Source: Geodermatophilus nigrescens (GTDB taxonomy: Bacteria; Actinomycetota; Actinomycetes; Mycobacteriales; Geodermatophilaceae). Taken from it: a stretch of 64,000 nucleotides of DNA. The position numbers and the translations under genes were made by a program. The notes below the pieces were generated by a model. That model made no database searches and had not been told where the DNA came from. It saw only the letters and a program-made list of their open reading frames with translations. The stretch is taken from positions 744,001-808,000 of the forward strand of contig NZ_FQVX01000001.1 in the NCBI RefSeq assembly GCF_900129495.1, given 5' to 3'. Positions 18,294 to 27,121 of this stretch are shown here, in pieces. The stretch's first letter is position 1. Every line of letters begins with the position of its first letter.

Positions 18294-19241
18294 GGCGGCG
18301 GCCAGGAGGGTGCGGCCGGCGTCGCTGCGCCAGTAGAGGACCTCCCGACCCGACCGGCGCCGCTCCAGGAGCCCGGCGTCGAGCAGCACCCGCAGGTGCC
18401 CACCGACGCTGCCCAGCGGCAGCCCGGTCCGGGCGGTGAGCGCGGTCGTGCTCTGCGGGGCGTCGAGCGCGGCGAGCAGCCGGGCGCGGGTGCGGCCCAG
18501 CAGCCGGACCAGCGCGTCCGGCAGCGGCGCCGGGCCGCCGGCGAGCACGCCGGTGACGGGGTAGACGACGGCGTAGGTGTCGGGCAGCCGCCAGCTCACC
18601 CAGCCGCCCGGCCCGGTGGCGGCGATGAACAGCAGGTCCCGGCCCCGGACGTCGCGCGGCGGGTACGGGGCGGCGTTGACCTGCAGCCGCCCGTTGGCCA
18701 GCCAGCGGACGCCGGGGGAGATGCCGTCGAGCGCGGCCGACCAGCCGCCGCCGCTGAGGCGGGCGGTGCGGGAGACGACGTCGGCGCGCAGCACCCGCAG
18801 CCGCCGCGGCCACTCGTCGCGCACGGTGTGCGCCCACGTCCACCGGAGCAGCGCGGCGGCGGTGGCGGCGAGGCCGGTCGCGGTGAGCGCGGGCGTCAGC
18901 GGGCCGGTGGCCACCTCGAGGTCGGCGCGCACGGCGCCGTCGTCCAGGGACTCCAGGAAGCCCAGCTCCTCGTCGATCGTGAGGTCGGGGGCCGACGGCG
19001 GCACGGTCAGGAAGTCGGCGGTCCAGGTGGGGCCGAAGGCGGCGTCGAGCAGGGCGGTGCCGACCGGGTCGCCGGCGAGCCGCTCGCGGAACGCGGCCGC
19101 GTGCACGTCGGCCCACGGCCGGTGCCACGGCGGCACCGCGGCCGAGCGGAGCATCTTCAGCGCGGCGAGGGTCTCGGTGAGCTGGCTGGTGCCGAAGCGG
19201 GCGCGCGCCATGACGTCGGCGTCGACGATGAACTCACCCAC
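18279..19241 (-). CDS. ArsR-family winged-helix transcriptional regulator
   Basis: A 320-residue protein with a large N-terminal domain and a C-terminal winged helix (about 245-320; TTALTARTGLPLGSVGGHLRVLLDAGLLERRRSGREVLYW, given here in part). The N-terminal start VDADVMARARFGTSQLTETLAAL is typical of the actinobacterial DUF5937-containing ArsR regulators. GTG 19241 was preferred because it keeps this conserved stretch near the start; further upstream the frame enters the divergent MFS gene. It is divergently transcribed from that MFS gene with 57 bases between them, suggesting it controls the transporter. Confidence 0.82.
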   Translation of the reverse strand: MGEFIVDADVMARARFGTSQLTETLAALKMLRSAAVPPWHRPWADVHAAAFRERLAGDPVGTALLDAAFGPTWTADFLTVPPSAPDLTIDEELGFLESLDDGAVRADLEVATGPLTPALTATGLAATAAALLRWTWAHTVRDEWPRRLRVLRADVVSRTARLSGGGWSAALDGISPGVRWLANGRLQVNAAPYPPRDVRGRDLLFIAATGPGGWVSWRLPDTYAVVYPVTGVLAGGPAPLPDALVRLLGRTRARLLAALDAPQSTTALTARTGLPLGSVGGHLRVLLDAGLLERRRSGREVLYWRSDAGRTLLAAADEGH

Positions 19242-19298
19242 CTTTCGACCGTAGGCGAAACGGTGGGTCCCCGGCGTCCCCTGCCGCACCGTCGGCCC

Positions 19299-20483
19299 GT
19301 GCTCACCTACCGGGCGCTGTTCGCGTCCCCGGAGTTCCGCGCGCTGTGGACCGCGGGCGCGCTGACGACCGCCGCCTCGACGACGTCGTCGCTGGCCCTG
19401 GCCACGCTGGTGCACCGGACCACCGGCTCGGCACTGCTCACCGCGGTGGCCATGTTCGGCCCGTCCGCGGCGCAGGCGCTGGGCGCGACGACGCTCATGT
19501 CCGCGGCCGACGCGAGCCCGCCGCGGCGCACGCTCCTGCTGGTCGCGGCGGCGTCCACGGCGGCGCTGGCCCTGCAGGCGCTGCCCGGCCTGCCGACGCC
19601 GGTGCGGCTCCTCCTCGTCGTCGGCGTCGCCTACGTGACCTCGGTCGGGTCGGGCGCGCGGTGGGGCCTGCTGACCGACGTCGTCCCGGCAGCCGCCTAC
19701 CCGCTGGCGCGCTCGACGATGAACGTCGCCGTCGGGGCGTTCCAGGTGGTCGGCTTCGCCGTCGGCGGGCTGCTGCTCACCGCGCTGACGACGGCGCAGG
19801 TGTTCGTGCTGGCCGCGCTCGTGTCGGCGGCCGCGCTGCCGGTGCTGCGGCTCGGGGTCGCCGAGCGGGCGCCGCGCCGGTCCGGGCGAGCGGGGCTCGC
19901 CGAGACCGTGCGCAGCAACCGGCTGCTGCTGGCGCACCGTGACACCCGCACGCTGCTCGTGGCGCTGTGCGTGCCGAACGGGCTGGTGGTCGGCTGCGAG
20001 GCGCTGTTCGTGCCGTACGCGGGGGAGCGGGCCGGCTGGCTCCTGGTGGCCGGCGCCGCCGGGATGATGGCCGGCGACCTGGTGGTCGGGCGCTTCCTCA
20101 CGCCCGCGGCCCGCCGGCGCAGCAACACCGCGCTGCGACTGCTGCTCGCCGTCCCCTTCCTCGCCTTCGCGGTCGCGCCGGGCATCCCGCTGGCCGCCGT
20201 GCTGGTGGGGGTGGCGACGGTGGGCTACGCGGCGGCCCTGGCGCAGCAGGAGTGGCTGGTGGCGCTCACGCCCGGGGAACTGCGCGGGCAGGTGCTCGGG
20301 GTGGAGTCGGCGCTGCGGATGACGGGGCAGGGCGTGTTCGCGGCGGCCGCGGGCGCGCTCGCCGACCTGTCGGCCCCCGGCGCGGTGATGGCCGGGCTGG
20401 CCGCGGCGTCCGTGCTGGTGTCGCTGGTGCTGGCGCCCGGGCTGCGCCGGGCCGCCCGCGCCGCCACGGCCGTGCCCGCGTGA
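19299..20483 (+). CDS. MFS transporter
   Basis: A 394-residue carrier with about 12 predicted helices. It begins LTYRALFASPEFRALWTAGA, as in the actinobacterial group of MFS exporters that start FR.L...PEFR.L. The usual loop between helices 2 and 3 is altered. GTG 19299 is the only start before the first helix. Divergent from the ArsR-type regulator. Substrate unknown; drug or metabolite efflux is the usual role of this group. Confidence 0.85.
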   Translation: MLTYRALFASPEFRALWTAGALTTAASTTSSLALATLVHRTTGSALLTAVAMFGPSAAQALGATTLMSAADASPPRRTLLLVAAASTAALALQALPGLPTPVRLLLVVGVAYVTSVGSGARWGLLTDVVPAAAYPLARSTMNVAVGAFQVVGFAVGGLLLTALTTAQVFVLAALVSAAALPVLRLGVAERAPRRSGRAGLAETVRSNRLLLAHRDTRTLLVALCVPNGLVVGCEALFVPYAGERAGWLLVAGAAGMMAGDLVVGRFLTPAARRRSNTALRLLLAVPFLAFAVAPGIPLAAVLVGVATVGYAAALAQQEWLVALTPGELRGQVLGVESALRMTGQGVFAAAAGALADLSAPGAVMAGLAAASVLVSLVLAPGLRRAARAATAVPA

Positions 20484-20550
20484 CCGGGTGGCGGGGCCCG
20501 GGTCTGGCTACGCTCGCGCTGCACCCGGGCCGCACCGCGAGGGGATCGTC

Positions 20551-21948
20551 ATGGACGCCGGCGTCGACACCCTGCAGAAGGCGTTGCAGGTCAACCTGGA
20601 CCCGCGCTGGTACGGGACCATCGCCGAGATCGGCGCCGGCCAGGAGGTCGCCCGCTGGTTCTTCCGGGCCGGTGGCGCGGCGGGCACCGTCGCGAAGACG
20701 ATGTCGGCCTACGACATGTCGGTGAGCGACGCCGTCTACGGCAAGAGCGACCGCTACGTGTCCAAGGGCCGCCTGCAGGCGATGCTCGACCACGAGTTCC
20801 AGCTCAACGTCGACCGGCTCGCCGACCAGCGCGGCGACGACACGTCGTTCTTCGCCTTCGCCGACACCGTCGTGGCCCGCAGCTACCGCGGCGGCAACGA
20901 GTGCCACGGGTGGATGGGCGTGAAGTTCCAGTCCCACCCGCGCGACGAGCCCAGCCAGGTCGTGCTGCACGTGCGGATGCTCGACGACGAGGCCGCGCTC
21001 CAGCAGGAGGCCCTCGGCGTCGTCGGCGTCAACCTGCTGCACGCGGCGTTCTTCCAGCACCACCAGCCCGAGACGCTGGTGGAGAGCCTGCTCGACCGGC
21101 TCACCACCGGCCGCATCGAGGTCGACCTCATCGAGCTGTCGGGCATCGAGTTCCGCGCCGTCGACAACCGGGTCATGGCCCTCAAGCTGGTCCAGCTGGG
21201 GCTCTCCGGCGCGGCGATGTTCGGCCCCGACCGGCACGTCCTGCAGCCCAGCGAGGTGCTGCGCAAGAAGGCGATCCTGGTCGAGCGCGGCAGCTTCCGG
21301 CCGCCCACGGTGGTCAACATCGCCATGCTGGAGGCCGCCCGCGCGCGGTTCGAGGCCGACCCCGCCGTCGCCGGCCGGGAGATCCTGCTGCTCGGCGAGC
21401 TGACGATGGCCAACCTGCGGGCCGGCGGGGACGTCGTCGACCGGCGGGACTTCCTCGCCCGCGCCGACCTGCTCGCCGCGTGCGGGCTGACGGTGCTCAT
21501 CTCCGACTACGTCGCCTACCACCGGCTGGCCGCCTACCTGGCCTGGCGCACCGACGGCCGCATCGGGATGGTCATGGGCGTCCCGAGCCTCATCGACCTG
21601 TTCGACGAGGAGTCCCACGCCGCGCTGCCCGGCGGGATCCTGGAGAGCTTCGGCCGGCTGCTGAAGAACGACCTGCGGCTCTACGTCTACCCGATGCTGC
21701 AGGAGGGCCGGGTGGTCACCGTGGACACCGTCGAGGTCGCCCCGCAGCTGCGCCCGCTGTTCGACTACCTCAACCAGCGCGGCAGCTTCGTCGGCCTCGA
21801 CCACGAGCCGGACCACCTGCCGATCCTCAGCCGCGACGTGCTCCGGCGGATCCCGACCGAGGACACGAGCTGGGAGGCGATGGTCCCGACCGAGGTGGCC
21901 GCGCTGATCAAGAAGCGCGGCTTCTTCGGCCACGACCGCTCGCGCTGA
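20551..21948 (+). CDS. Conserved protein of unknown function (465 aa)
   Basis: A cytoplasmic-looking protein without signal or membrane segments. It opens with LQKALQVNLDPRWYGTIAEI, followed by GAGQEVARWFFRAGGAAGTV, then KTMSAYDMSVSDA.YG and RYVSKGRL. Further conserved-looking stretches are GWMGVKFQ, ILLLGELTMANLRAG, VLISDYVAYHRLA and FGRLLKNDLRLYVYP. I recognise the pattern as a widespread conserved protein but know no assigned function. ATG 20551 follows GAGGGGATC. It is followed 34 bases later by ychF. Confidence 0.8.
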   Translation: MDAGVDTLQKALQVNLDPRWYGTIAEIGAGQEVARWFFRAGGAAGTVAKTMSAYDMSVSDAVYGKSDRYVSKGRLQAMLDHEFQLNVDRLADQRGDDTSFFAFADTVVARSYRGGNECHGWMGVKFQSHPRDEPSQVVLHVRMLDDEAALQQEALGVVGVNLLHAAFFQHHQPETLVESLLDRLTTGRIEVDLIELSGIEFRAVDNRVMALKLVQLGLSGAAMFGPDRHVLQPSEVLRKKAILVERGSFRPPTVVNIAMLEAARARFEADPAVAGREILLLGELTMANLRAGGDVVDRRDFLARADLLAACGLTVLISDYVAYHRLAAYLAWRTDGRIGMVMGVPSLIDLFDEESHAALPGGILESFGRLLKNDLRLYVYPMLQEGRVVTVDTVEVAPQLRPLFDYLNQRGSFVGLDHEPDHLPILSRDVLRRIPTEDTSWEAMVPTEVAALIKKRGFFGHDRSR

Positions 21949-21982
21949 GGCCGCCCGGCCGCGCCCCGTAGGCTGGACCCTC

Positions 21983-23056
21983 GTGAGTCTCACCATCGGG
22001 ATCGTCGGGCTGCCCAACGTCGGCAAGTCGACGCTGTTCAACGCGCTGACCAAGAACGACGTCCTGGCGGCCAACTACCCGTTCGCCACGATCGAGCCGA
22101 ACGTGGGCGTCGTGGGCGTGCCCGACGAGCGGCTGGGGAAGCTCGCCGAGCTGTTCACCTCGCAGAAGGTCGTGCCGGCGACGGTGTCGTTCGTCGACAT
22201 CGCCGGCATCGTGCGCGGCGCCAGCGAGGGCCAGGGGCTGGGCAACAAGTTCCTCGCCAACATCCGTGAGAGCGACGCGATCTGCCAGGTCATCCGCGTG
22301 TTCACCGACCCCGACGTCGTGCACGTCGAGGGCAAGGTGTCGCCGTCGGACGACATCGAGACGATCAACACCGAGCTCGTCCTGGCCGACCTGCAGACGC
22401 TGGAGAAGGCGATCCCGCGGCTGGAGAAGGAGTCGCGCAAGGACAAGGAGCGCGCCGCGCTGCTGGCCGCCGCGCAGGCCGCCGCCGAGATCCTGAACAC
22501 GGGGCAGACGCTGTTCAGCGCCGGTGTGGACCCCGCGCCGCTGCGCGAACTGACGCTGCTGACGACCAAGCCGTTCCTGTACGTCTTCAACGTCGACGCC
22601 GACGAGCTGGCCAACGAGTCGCTCATCGCCGAGCTGCGCGAGCTGGTGGCGCCGGCCGAGGCGATCCTGCTCGACGCCAAGACCGAGTCCGAGCTCGCCG
22701 AGCTGCCGGCCGAGGAGGCCGCGGAGCTGCTGGAGTCGATCGGGCAGAGCGAGCCGGGCCTCGACCAGCTGGCCAAGGTCGGCTTCCGCACGCTGGGGCT
22801 GCAGACCTACCTGACGGCGGGGCCGAAGGAGGCGCGCGCCTGGACCATCCCGGTCGGCGCCACCGCGCCCCAGGCCGCCGGCGTCATCCACACCGACTTC
22901 CAGCGCGGCTTCATCAAGGCCGAGGTCGTGTCCTACGACCAGCTGATGGAGGCCGGCTCGATGACCGAGGCGAAGTCCCGCGGCTGGGTGCGCATCGAGG
23001 GCAAGGACTACGTCATGGCCGACGGCGACGTCGTGGAGTTCCGCTTCAACGTCTGA
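21983..23056 (+). CDS. ychF: Redox-regulated ATPase YchF (Obg family)
   Basis: A 357-residue P-loop NTPase that binds ribosomes and hydrolyses ATP; in E. coli it affects catalase and stress responses. G1 GLPNVGKSTLFNALT, the G3 region VDIAGIVRGASEGQGLGNKF, ATP-type NVDADE in place of NKXD, and the C-terminal TGS domain (TYLTAGPKEARAWTI, then GVIHTDFQRGFIKAEV) are all present. GTG start. Its final 19 bases, through the stop, are the left copy of the 20-bp repeat bounding the element, so insertion left the protein unchanged. Confidence 0.97.
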   Translation: MSLTIGIVGLPNVGKSTLFNALTKNDVLAANYPFATIEPNVGVVGVPDERLGKLAELFTSQKVVPATVSFVDIAGIVRGASEGQGLGNKFLANIRESDAICQVIRVFTDPDVVHVEGKVSPSDDIETINTELVLADLQTLEKAIPRLEKESRKDKERAALLAAAQAAAEILNTGQTLFSAGVDPAPLRELTLLTTKPFLYVFNVDADELANESLIAELRELVAPAEAILLDAKTESELAELPAEEAAELLESIGQSEPGLDQLAKVGFRTLGLQTYLTAGPKEARAWTIPVGATAPQAAGVIHTDFQRGFIKAEVVSYDQLMEAGSMTEAKSRGWVRIEGKDYVMADGDVVEFRFNV

Positions 23057-23057
23057 C
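23038..23057. repeat. attL core (end of ychF)
   Basis: GTTCCGCTTCAACGTCTGAC, identical to 30785-30804. It contains the last codons and stop of ychF. Flanking bases differ, so the common core is exactly 20 bp. Confidence 0.9.
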
Positions 23058-23075
23058 TGAGCGCATCCGCGCTGG

Positions 23076-24176
23076 TCAGCGGTTCGTCCAGGCGCCCGAG
23101 AACGCACCCAGTCCGCAACTGTCCGCAAAGAGCTGCTCGGCCGCGCGCCTCGTGCGGTCCTCCGCGGTCGGCCAGAGGTGGCTGTAAGTATTCAGCGTCG
23201 TGGTGGCGGTGGCGTGCCCGAGGGCGCGCTGGACGGTGACGACGTCGCACCCGGAGGCGATGAGTCCCGAGGCGTAGAAGTGCCGCAGGTCGTGCAGCTT
23301 CACGCCGGCGAGACCCGCTGACCTCAGCGTGGTGCGCCAGCGGTAGCCGATCGAGTTCTGGTGCGGCGGCTCGCCGGCTTCTCCGGTGAAGATCCAGGTG
23401 CCCTCCGGGCAGTGGGCGGCGACGTGCTGAGCAAGCAGATCGACCAGTGAGGGCGCGAGGTAGACCTGCCGCTCGCTCCCGTACTTGGGTGCCCGGACGT
23501 CGACTGCGCCGCCGGGTGCGCGCTGTACCTGACGGGCGACGGTGAGGGTGCGGCGGAGGAAGTCGACATCGCTCACGCGGACGGCGGCCGCCTCGCCGAG
23601 CCGAAGGCCGGCAAAGGCGCAGAGCCCGACGAAGGCGCGGAAGGGCGCGTCGGCGGACTGGACGAGCGCGCCGACCTGGGCCGGCGTCGGCAAGGTCATG
23701 GCAGCGGCCGCCCGGCGACGGCGGGGAAGTGTCACGCCTTCACTAGGGTCGCGGGGGATGACCCGGTCGGCGACGGCGCCGCGCAGGACGGCGCGGACGT
23801 TGTTGGTGCGGGTGTGCACGGTGCCCGGAGCCAGGCCCCGGGTGACCATGCTCTTGATCCACTGCTCAATGTGCGAGCGCCGCAGTGAGCGCATCCGGAC
23901 GTCACGGAAGGTGGCTGACCGAGCGGCGAGACCCATGGCGGCTTCCGTCCCGGGCGCCCACACCTGCCGAGCGGACCACTCGGCGTAGTACTCCGCGAAC
24001 GTCTGCCGGCCGGCGCTCGGGTCGACGTAGGTGCCGGTGACCACCGCCGCAGTGACCTCGTCGAGCCAGCGCTGGGCGTCGACCTTCCGGTCGAAGTGCC
24101 GGGCGTGCTCCTTGCCGTGCTCGTCGCGGTACCGCGGCCGGTACTTGCCGTTGGGCAGTCGGGAGATGCTGGCCAT
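23076..24176 (-). CDS. int: Tyrosine-type site-specific integrase
   Basis: A 366-residue phage-type integrase. The N-terminal arm-binding domain begins ASISRLPNGKYRPRYRDEHG. A SAM-like core-binding domain spans about 57-145. The catalytic domain has Arg192 (AGLRLGEAAAVR), Lys231 (APKYGSERQV), His295 and Arg298 (LHDLRHFYASG), His321 (ALGHATATTTL) and nucleophile Tyr331 (NTYSHLW), so it is complete. ATG 24176 was chosen over an in-frame start 63 bases upstream because it gives the standard N-terminus. It reads toward attL, its stop 19 bases inside the repeat. Confidence 0.96.
   Translation of the reverse strand: MASISRLPNGKYRPRYRDEHGKEHARHFDRKVDAQRWLDEVTAAVVTGTYVDPSAGRQTFAEYYAEWSARQVWAPGTEAAMGLAARSATFRDVRMRSLRRSHIEQWIKSMVTRGLAPGTVHTRTNNVRAVLRGAVADRVIPRDPSEGVTLPRRRRAAAAMTLPTPAQVGALVQSADAPFRAFVGLCAFAGLRLGEAAAVRVSDVDFLRRTLTVARQVQRAPGGAVDVRAPKYGSERQVYLAPSLVDLLAQHVAAHCPEGTWIFTGEAGEPPHQNSIGYRWRTTLRSAGLAGVKLHDLRHFYASGLIASGCDVVTVQRALGHATATTTLNTYSHLWPTAEDRTRRAAEQLFADSCGLGAFSGAWTNR
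23111..23127 (+). repeat. Candidate integrase arm-type sites, left end
   Basis: Two direct copies of GTCCGCA ten bases apart, about 54 bases inside attL and within the integrase C-terminal coding sequence. A matching pair lies inside the right end. Pairing, spacing near one helical turn and the presence at both ends suggest arm-type integrase binding sites. This is inference. Confidence 0.4.
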
Positions 24177-24308
24177 GCGCGCCGCCTGCGTCCTCAAGGG
24201 CCCCGCTGCAGGGCCGGGCCCTCGGGCATAGCGCGGCATGAGCTCGTTCGGTGACTTTGACAGCGATCTGTGGACGCGCGGCGGCCTGTGGACGAGGAAC
24301 GGCGGACG

Positions 24309-24479
24309 TCAGCAGGTCTCGGCGTCCTGCCGCTCGGAGAGCCAGCGGTCCACGTCGCCGCGCCGGTAGATGACCCGCCGACCGAGCCGAAAACCGGCCG
24401 GCCCCAGGCCGAGGTGCCTCCAGTAGCGCAGGGTGGCGACCGGGGTGCGCAGGTAGGCCGCGGTTTCCGCGAGCGTCAT
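24309..24479 (-). CDS. Excisionase-like helix-turn-helix protein
   Basis: A 56-residue MerR/Xis-type winged-helix protein: MTLAETAAYLRTPVATLRYW, then a wing LGPAGFRLGRRVIYRRGDVD and RWLSER. This is the standard small DNA-binding protein next to actinobacterial integrases. It would direct excision or bind near the att sites. ATG 24479 is chosen because it begins the domain. It lies upstream of int on the same strand with 132 bases between. Confidence 0.85.
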   Translation of the reverse strand: MTLAETAAYLRTPVATLRYWRHLGLGPAGFRLGRRVIYRRGDVDRWLSERQDAETC

Positions 24480-24653
24480 GAGGTCGTTCCCGGACCGGGA
24501 CTCGTCGGTGTGCGGCCTGTGGATCCTCCGAAGTTGGCAGCGCGGCAGGAATCGACGATGACGGCGTCCAACGCCGGTCAACCGAGACCAGCTGAGGTCC
24601 AGCGTGTGGGCGCTTCTCCAGTTGGGCTGCAATTCCGCTCGTGAGGTCGTTGC

Positions 24654-25220
24654 TCAGCCGAGCTGGCCTCTGCGGGCTTGTTGCCGGGCGCGCGCTTGAC
24701 GCTGGTACTTAATGGATCCGCTGCGCACGTAGGCGCGGCGGCGGTAGGCCTCGAGGACGGTGCTGAGGGCGTCGGATAGGTCGATCAGGTCCCGGTCGTA
24801 GATGCGGCCGTCGTCGACTTGGCTCGCGAGCACGGCGAGCAGGCCGGGCCAGTCGCGGCGTGCTGGTGTGGCGGGGACGGGGACGGGGACGGGCACCTCG
24901 ACGCGTCGCTCGACGACCTCAACGGCGGACCGGCCGGATGCTGCGGCCCGAGTTTGCTCCCATGCGCGGTGCCGACAGGTGGCCGAACACCACTTCGGGA
25001 TCGGGCCGCGGCTGCGTGGGGTGATGGTTCCGCCGCACCAGGCGCAATCGGTGGCCGCGTCCCACGGTCCTGTAATGCGCGTCTTGCTGTCAGCTGCTTC
25101 AAATCGCTTCGGCTCCCTATGCGCCCGCTTCACCGTCTGGCGCCGGCGGCGCTCGGCCTCGGCTCGTCGCCTTCGGTAGTCCGCCGTCCCCTTGCTGCCC
25201 ATGTCGGCGAGGTTGCTCAC
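24654..25220 (-). CDS. Zinc-motif protein of integrative elements, function unknown
   Basis: A 188-residue protein. A basic N-terminus (Arg/Lys-rich, about 15-40) precedes a probable zinc site CAWCGGTITPRSRG..PKWCSATCRHRAWE (C-x2-C ... C-x3-C, about 59-88). A Val/Pro repeat (VPVPVPVP) follows, then a helical C-terminal region ending in a basic tail. The zinc pattern is common in small proteins near actinobacterial integrases. It may bind nucleic acid. GTG 25220 has GGAGG very close; ATG 25202 is an alternative start. Confidence 0.6.
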   Translation of the reverse strand: MSNLADMGSKGTADYRRRRAEAERRRRQTVKRAHREPKRFEAADSKTRITGPWDAATDCAWCGGTITPRSRGPIPKWCSATCRHRAWEQTRAAASGRSAVEVVERRVEVPVPVPVPATPARRDWPGLLAVLASQVDDGRIYDRDLIDLSDALSTVLEAYRRRAYVRSGSIKYQRQARARQQARRGQLG

Positions 25221-25476
25221 AGCCTCCAGTTACTCGTCACCACGTATTGCGCGCCCCGACGGTGCATGAGGTGTGACGGCTCGTGATCTTGGTTCATCCG
25301 GTTGCGGCGGCGGAGGGTTTGAGGCGCTGGCGCCCGCTCGACTGATGGCTGCGGGAGCGATGTTCGGCGCGGCTGCTGTTTGTCAGGGGCCGGTCGGTCG
25401 GATCCAGCCGCCAGCAGGACGCGACTCGAGGCCAAGCGCGCTAGGTGCGAGGGCTCGTGAGGGTAGAGCAGGTTGC

Positions 25477-25711
25477 ATGAGGCGAAGACGACTACGAGAG
25501 CTGGGGCTAGGGCGAGACCGGAGGCGGAGGCGGGGGCCAAGCATCGCGGCGCTGCTACTGATCGCTTGGCTAGTCATCGGGGCGATCGCTGCTGGATCAG
25601 CGTGGGTACTTCAGCAACGGCGACAACGGTTGCGCCAGCGCAGCAACGATCGCGGTGACTGTCATCGCCGGACCGTTGAATTGCCTCGGCGTCAACTCCA
25701 AGGTGGACTGA
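25477..25711 (+). pseudogene. Possible broken small membrane protein
   Basis: From ATG 25477 one frame gives a basic tail and a transmembrane helix (PSIAALLLIAWLVIGAIAAG). Dropping one base near 25597 moves into a frame reading QRGYFSNGDNGCASAATIAV, then TVIAGPLNCLGVNSKVD and TGA at 25709-25711, with ELPQ just after the stop. The composite resembles small actinobacterial phage/element proteins with an RGYF..GPLN..GVN.KV.C pattern. If so, both a one-base insertion and a stop have broken it. The family recall is from memory. Confidence 0.35.
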
Positions 25712-25858
25712 GAGCTTCCGCAGGCGAGGCAGTAGGCGCCTGACCCGAGAAGCACTAAGCGGCGCCGACGGCGGATTCGGCGGGCCCAGTGGTCAGCTAC
25801 CGACAGCGCGCCTGAAGACGCGGCAGAAAGATTAGCTAACTGAAGTGACCCTCGCGAC

Positions 25859-26017
25859 CTACAGACCAGCCGCGCGCCGCAACTCGTCCTCGCTGTAGCC
25901 AAGGGTGTAGTCGTCGTCCATGCCGTGGGAAAGCCAGATCTCCGCCGCGTCGTACACGCTGACCGTCTCGTCGCTGTCTTGGTCGTCCTCGTCGTGAGCG
26001 AAACTCACCTCGCTCAT
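25859..26017 (-). CDS. Small acidic hypothetical protein
   Basis: A 52-residue very acidic protein starting MSEVSFAHDEDDQDSDETVS and ending DDDYTLGYSEDELRRAAGL. The closing DYTLGYSEDELRRAAG resembles tails of small proteins I know from actinobacterial elements. Longer in-frame starts exist up to 26170 but the added part looks non-coding. No ribosome site is clear. Function unknown; a DNA-mimic or regulatory role is possible from charge alone. Confidence 0.45.
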   Translation of the reverse strand: MSEVSFAHDEDDQDSDETVSVYDAAEIWLSHGMDDDYTLGYSEDELRRAAGL

Positions 26018-26310
26018 AAGCACGCCGTAGTCGTTGTGGTCTTCACCAATGGTGCAGCGACAGTCTTCACTCGTGCCCGCCCCGGCCGTGCCCACTCCGT
26101 AACGCTGATGCTGTGGTCCAGTTGGCAAGCGACCCACCCTCTCGGCTTCCTGTCCCTCAAGCTTGTTCACCTACCCGCGGTGCTCACTGCGATTGTCCCG
26201 TTCGAGCAGTCCATCGCCGTGGAGCCACGCGGCCTTGGTAGACGCCACTCGGGTGCTACGCCGAGTGCTCCAGCTGCCGAGGCTGATTCGGCGCCGGGTG
26301 CCTCAACCGT

Positions 26311-26490
26311 TCAGGTGTCCATGTCCTCCTGCCATGAACATCTCGTGCACCGACGCTGCAGTCTTGGGTCGCGCTGGTCCTCGCGGGTCCGCCCGGTCTG
26401 GGTGTAAACGATGGCGGGGTCGTCGCCCGGCCGCTCCTCCAGGTAGAGGTCGCCGTGCTCGGGACACGTCACTTCGTGGGTGGTGTTCAT
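26311..26490 (-). CDS. 59-residue putative zinc-binding protein
   Basis: ATG 26490 opens a 59-codon frame reading MNTTHEVTCPEHGDLYLEE and ending CTRCSWQEDMDT. Cys9-x2-His12 and Cys48-x2-Cys51 form a plausible zinc knuckle pair. The first lines (CPEHGDLYL) look like a short zinc ribbon. Codon choice is sensible and the frame is free of stops, but its shortness limits certainty. It lies alone on the minus strand, divergent from the TIR operon more than 600 bases away. Confidence 0.5.
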   Translation of the reverse strand: MNTTHEVTCPEHGDLYLEERPGDDPAIVYTQTGRTREDQRDPRLQRRCTRCSWQEDMDT

Positions 26491-27121
26491 GCCGGGGAGT
26501 GTGGACGGTCGACCCCGTTAAGGTCGCGCCCTCAGCCGACAGCGCCGTCCCCCTGGACACGTTGTCCCCGACGGTCGCCCTGCCGTTCCCCGCCCTCGAG
26601 CGCGCCACCTCGGTCTTGCGTGGGCAGCCGGACAAACAGGCTCAGCCTGTGGACAACGCATCGGCCACATACCCGCCAGCTCGGCCCGACTCACCGTCTC
26701 CTGACCCGTCCGAGAACAACAGACCTCGACTGACATACCTCTTGCACTCGGCGTAGCGAAAGTCGTTGTGACGGGTTACCGCGAGGCACGCTCGGTGCTG
26801 TGCCAGCGGTCACCCAGGCGCGCTGAGCCCTCACAGCAAGAGGTGCACGCCACCCGTCTTGCCCGTCAGCCTGCGGGTCGAGGGCTGGCCGCATCACCCT
26901 GTAGATCACCACGGTTCAACGGAGCTTCCGGCAAGGCGGCCCGCAGGGAAGGCCGGACGAAGCGGACACTTGATGTTCTTGATGGTCGGGCTCCAGTGGC
27001 GCAAGCACCCCCTTCGATGGCGACATCCGATACCGCGCCAGTTCGGATAGTTGGTAACTCTACGTGTTTGGGCCAGTGCTTGCTGTGGTATCAAGCGGCT
27101 GTCTCGGCCCTGGAGGAGCCC
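26491..27121. other. Gene-poor leader before the TIR operon (631 bp)
   Basis: I see no convincing gene here on either strand; frames are short and lack motifs. The right part is AT-richer and should hold the promoter of the TIR-caspase-SLOG operon. The 11-base palindrome AGTTGGTAACT lies at about 27051-27061, and a TATCAA at about 27090 could be part of a -10 box, but no -35 at good spacing is certain. Confidence 0.4.

Noticed and set aside
23060-23073. Small hairpin AGCGC-ATCC-GCGCT next to attL as a ychF terminator
   Set aside because: Only 5-bp arms and it lies in element DNA at the integrase end; could be chance or part of attachment-site structure.
25217-25540. Minus-strand frame with two HEPSHL repeats
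   Set aside because: The repeat comes from an imperfect 18-bp direct repeat (25269 and 25443, two mismatches); the frame has no other coding sign.
27051-27095. Promoter for the TIR operon
   Set aside because: A TATCAA and short palindrome are present but no -35 box at 16-18 bp spacing; too weak to call as a site.
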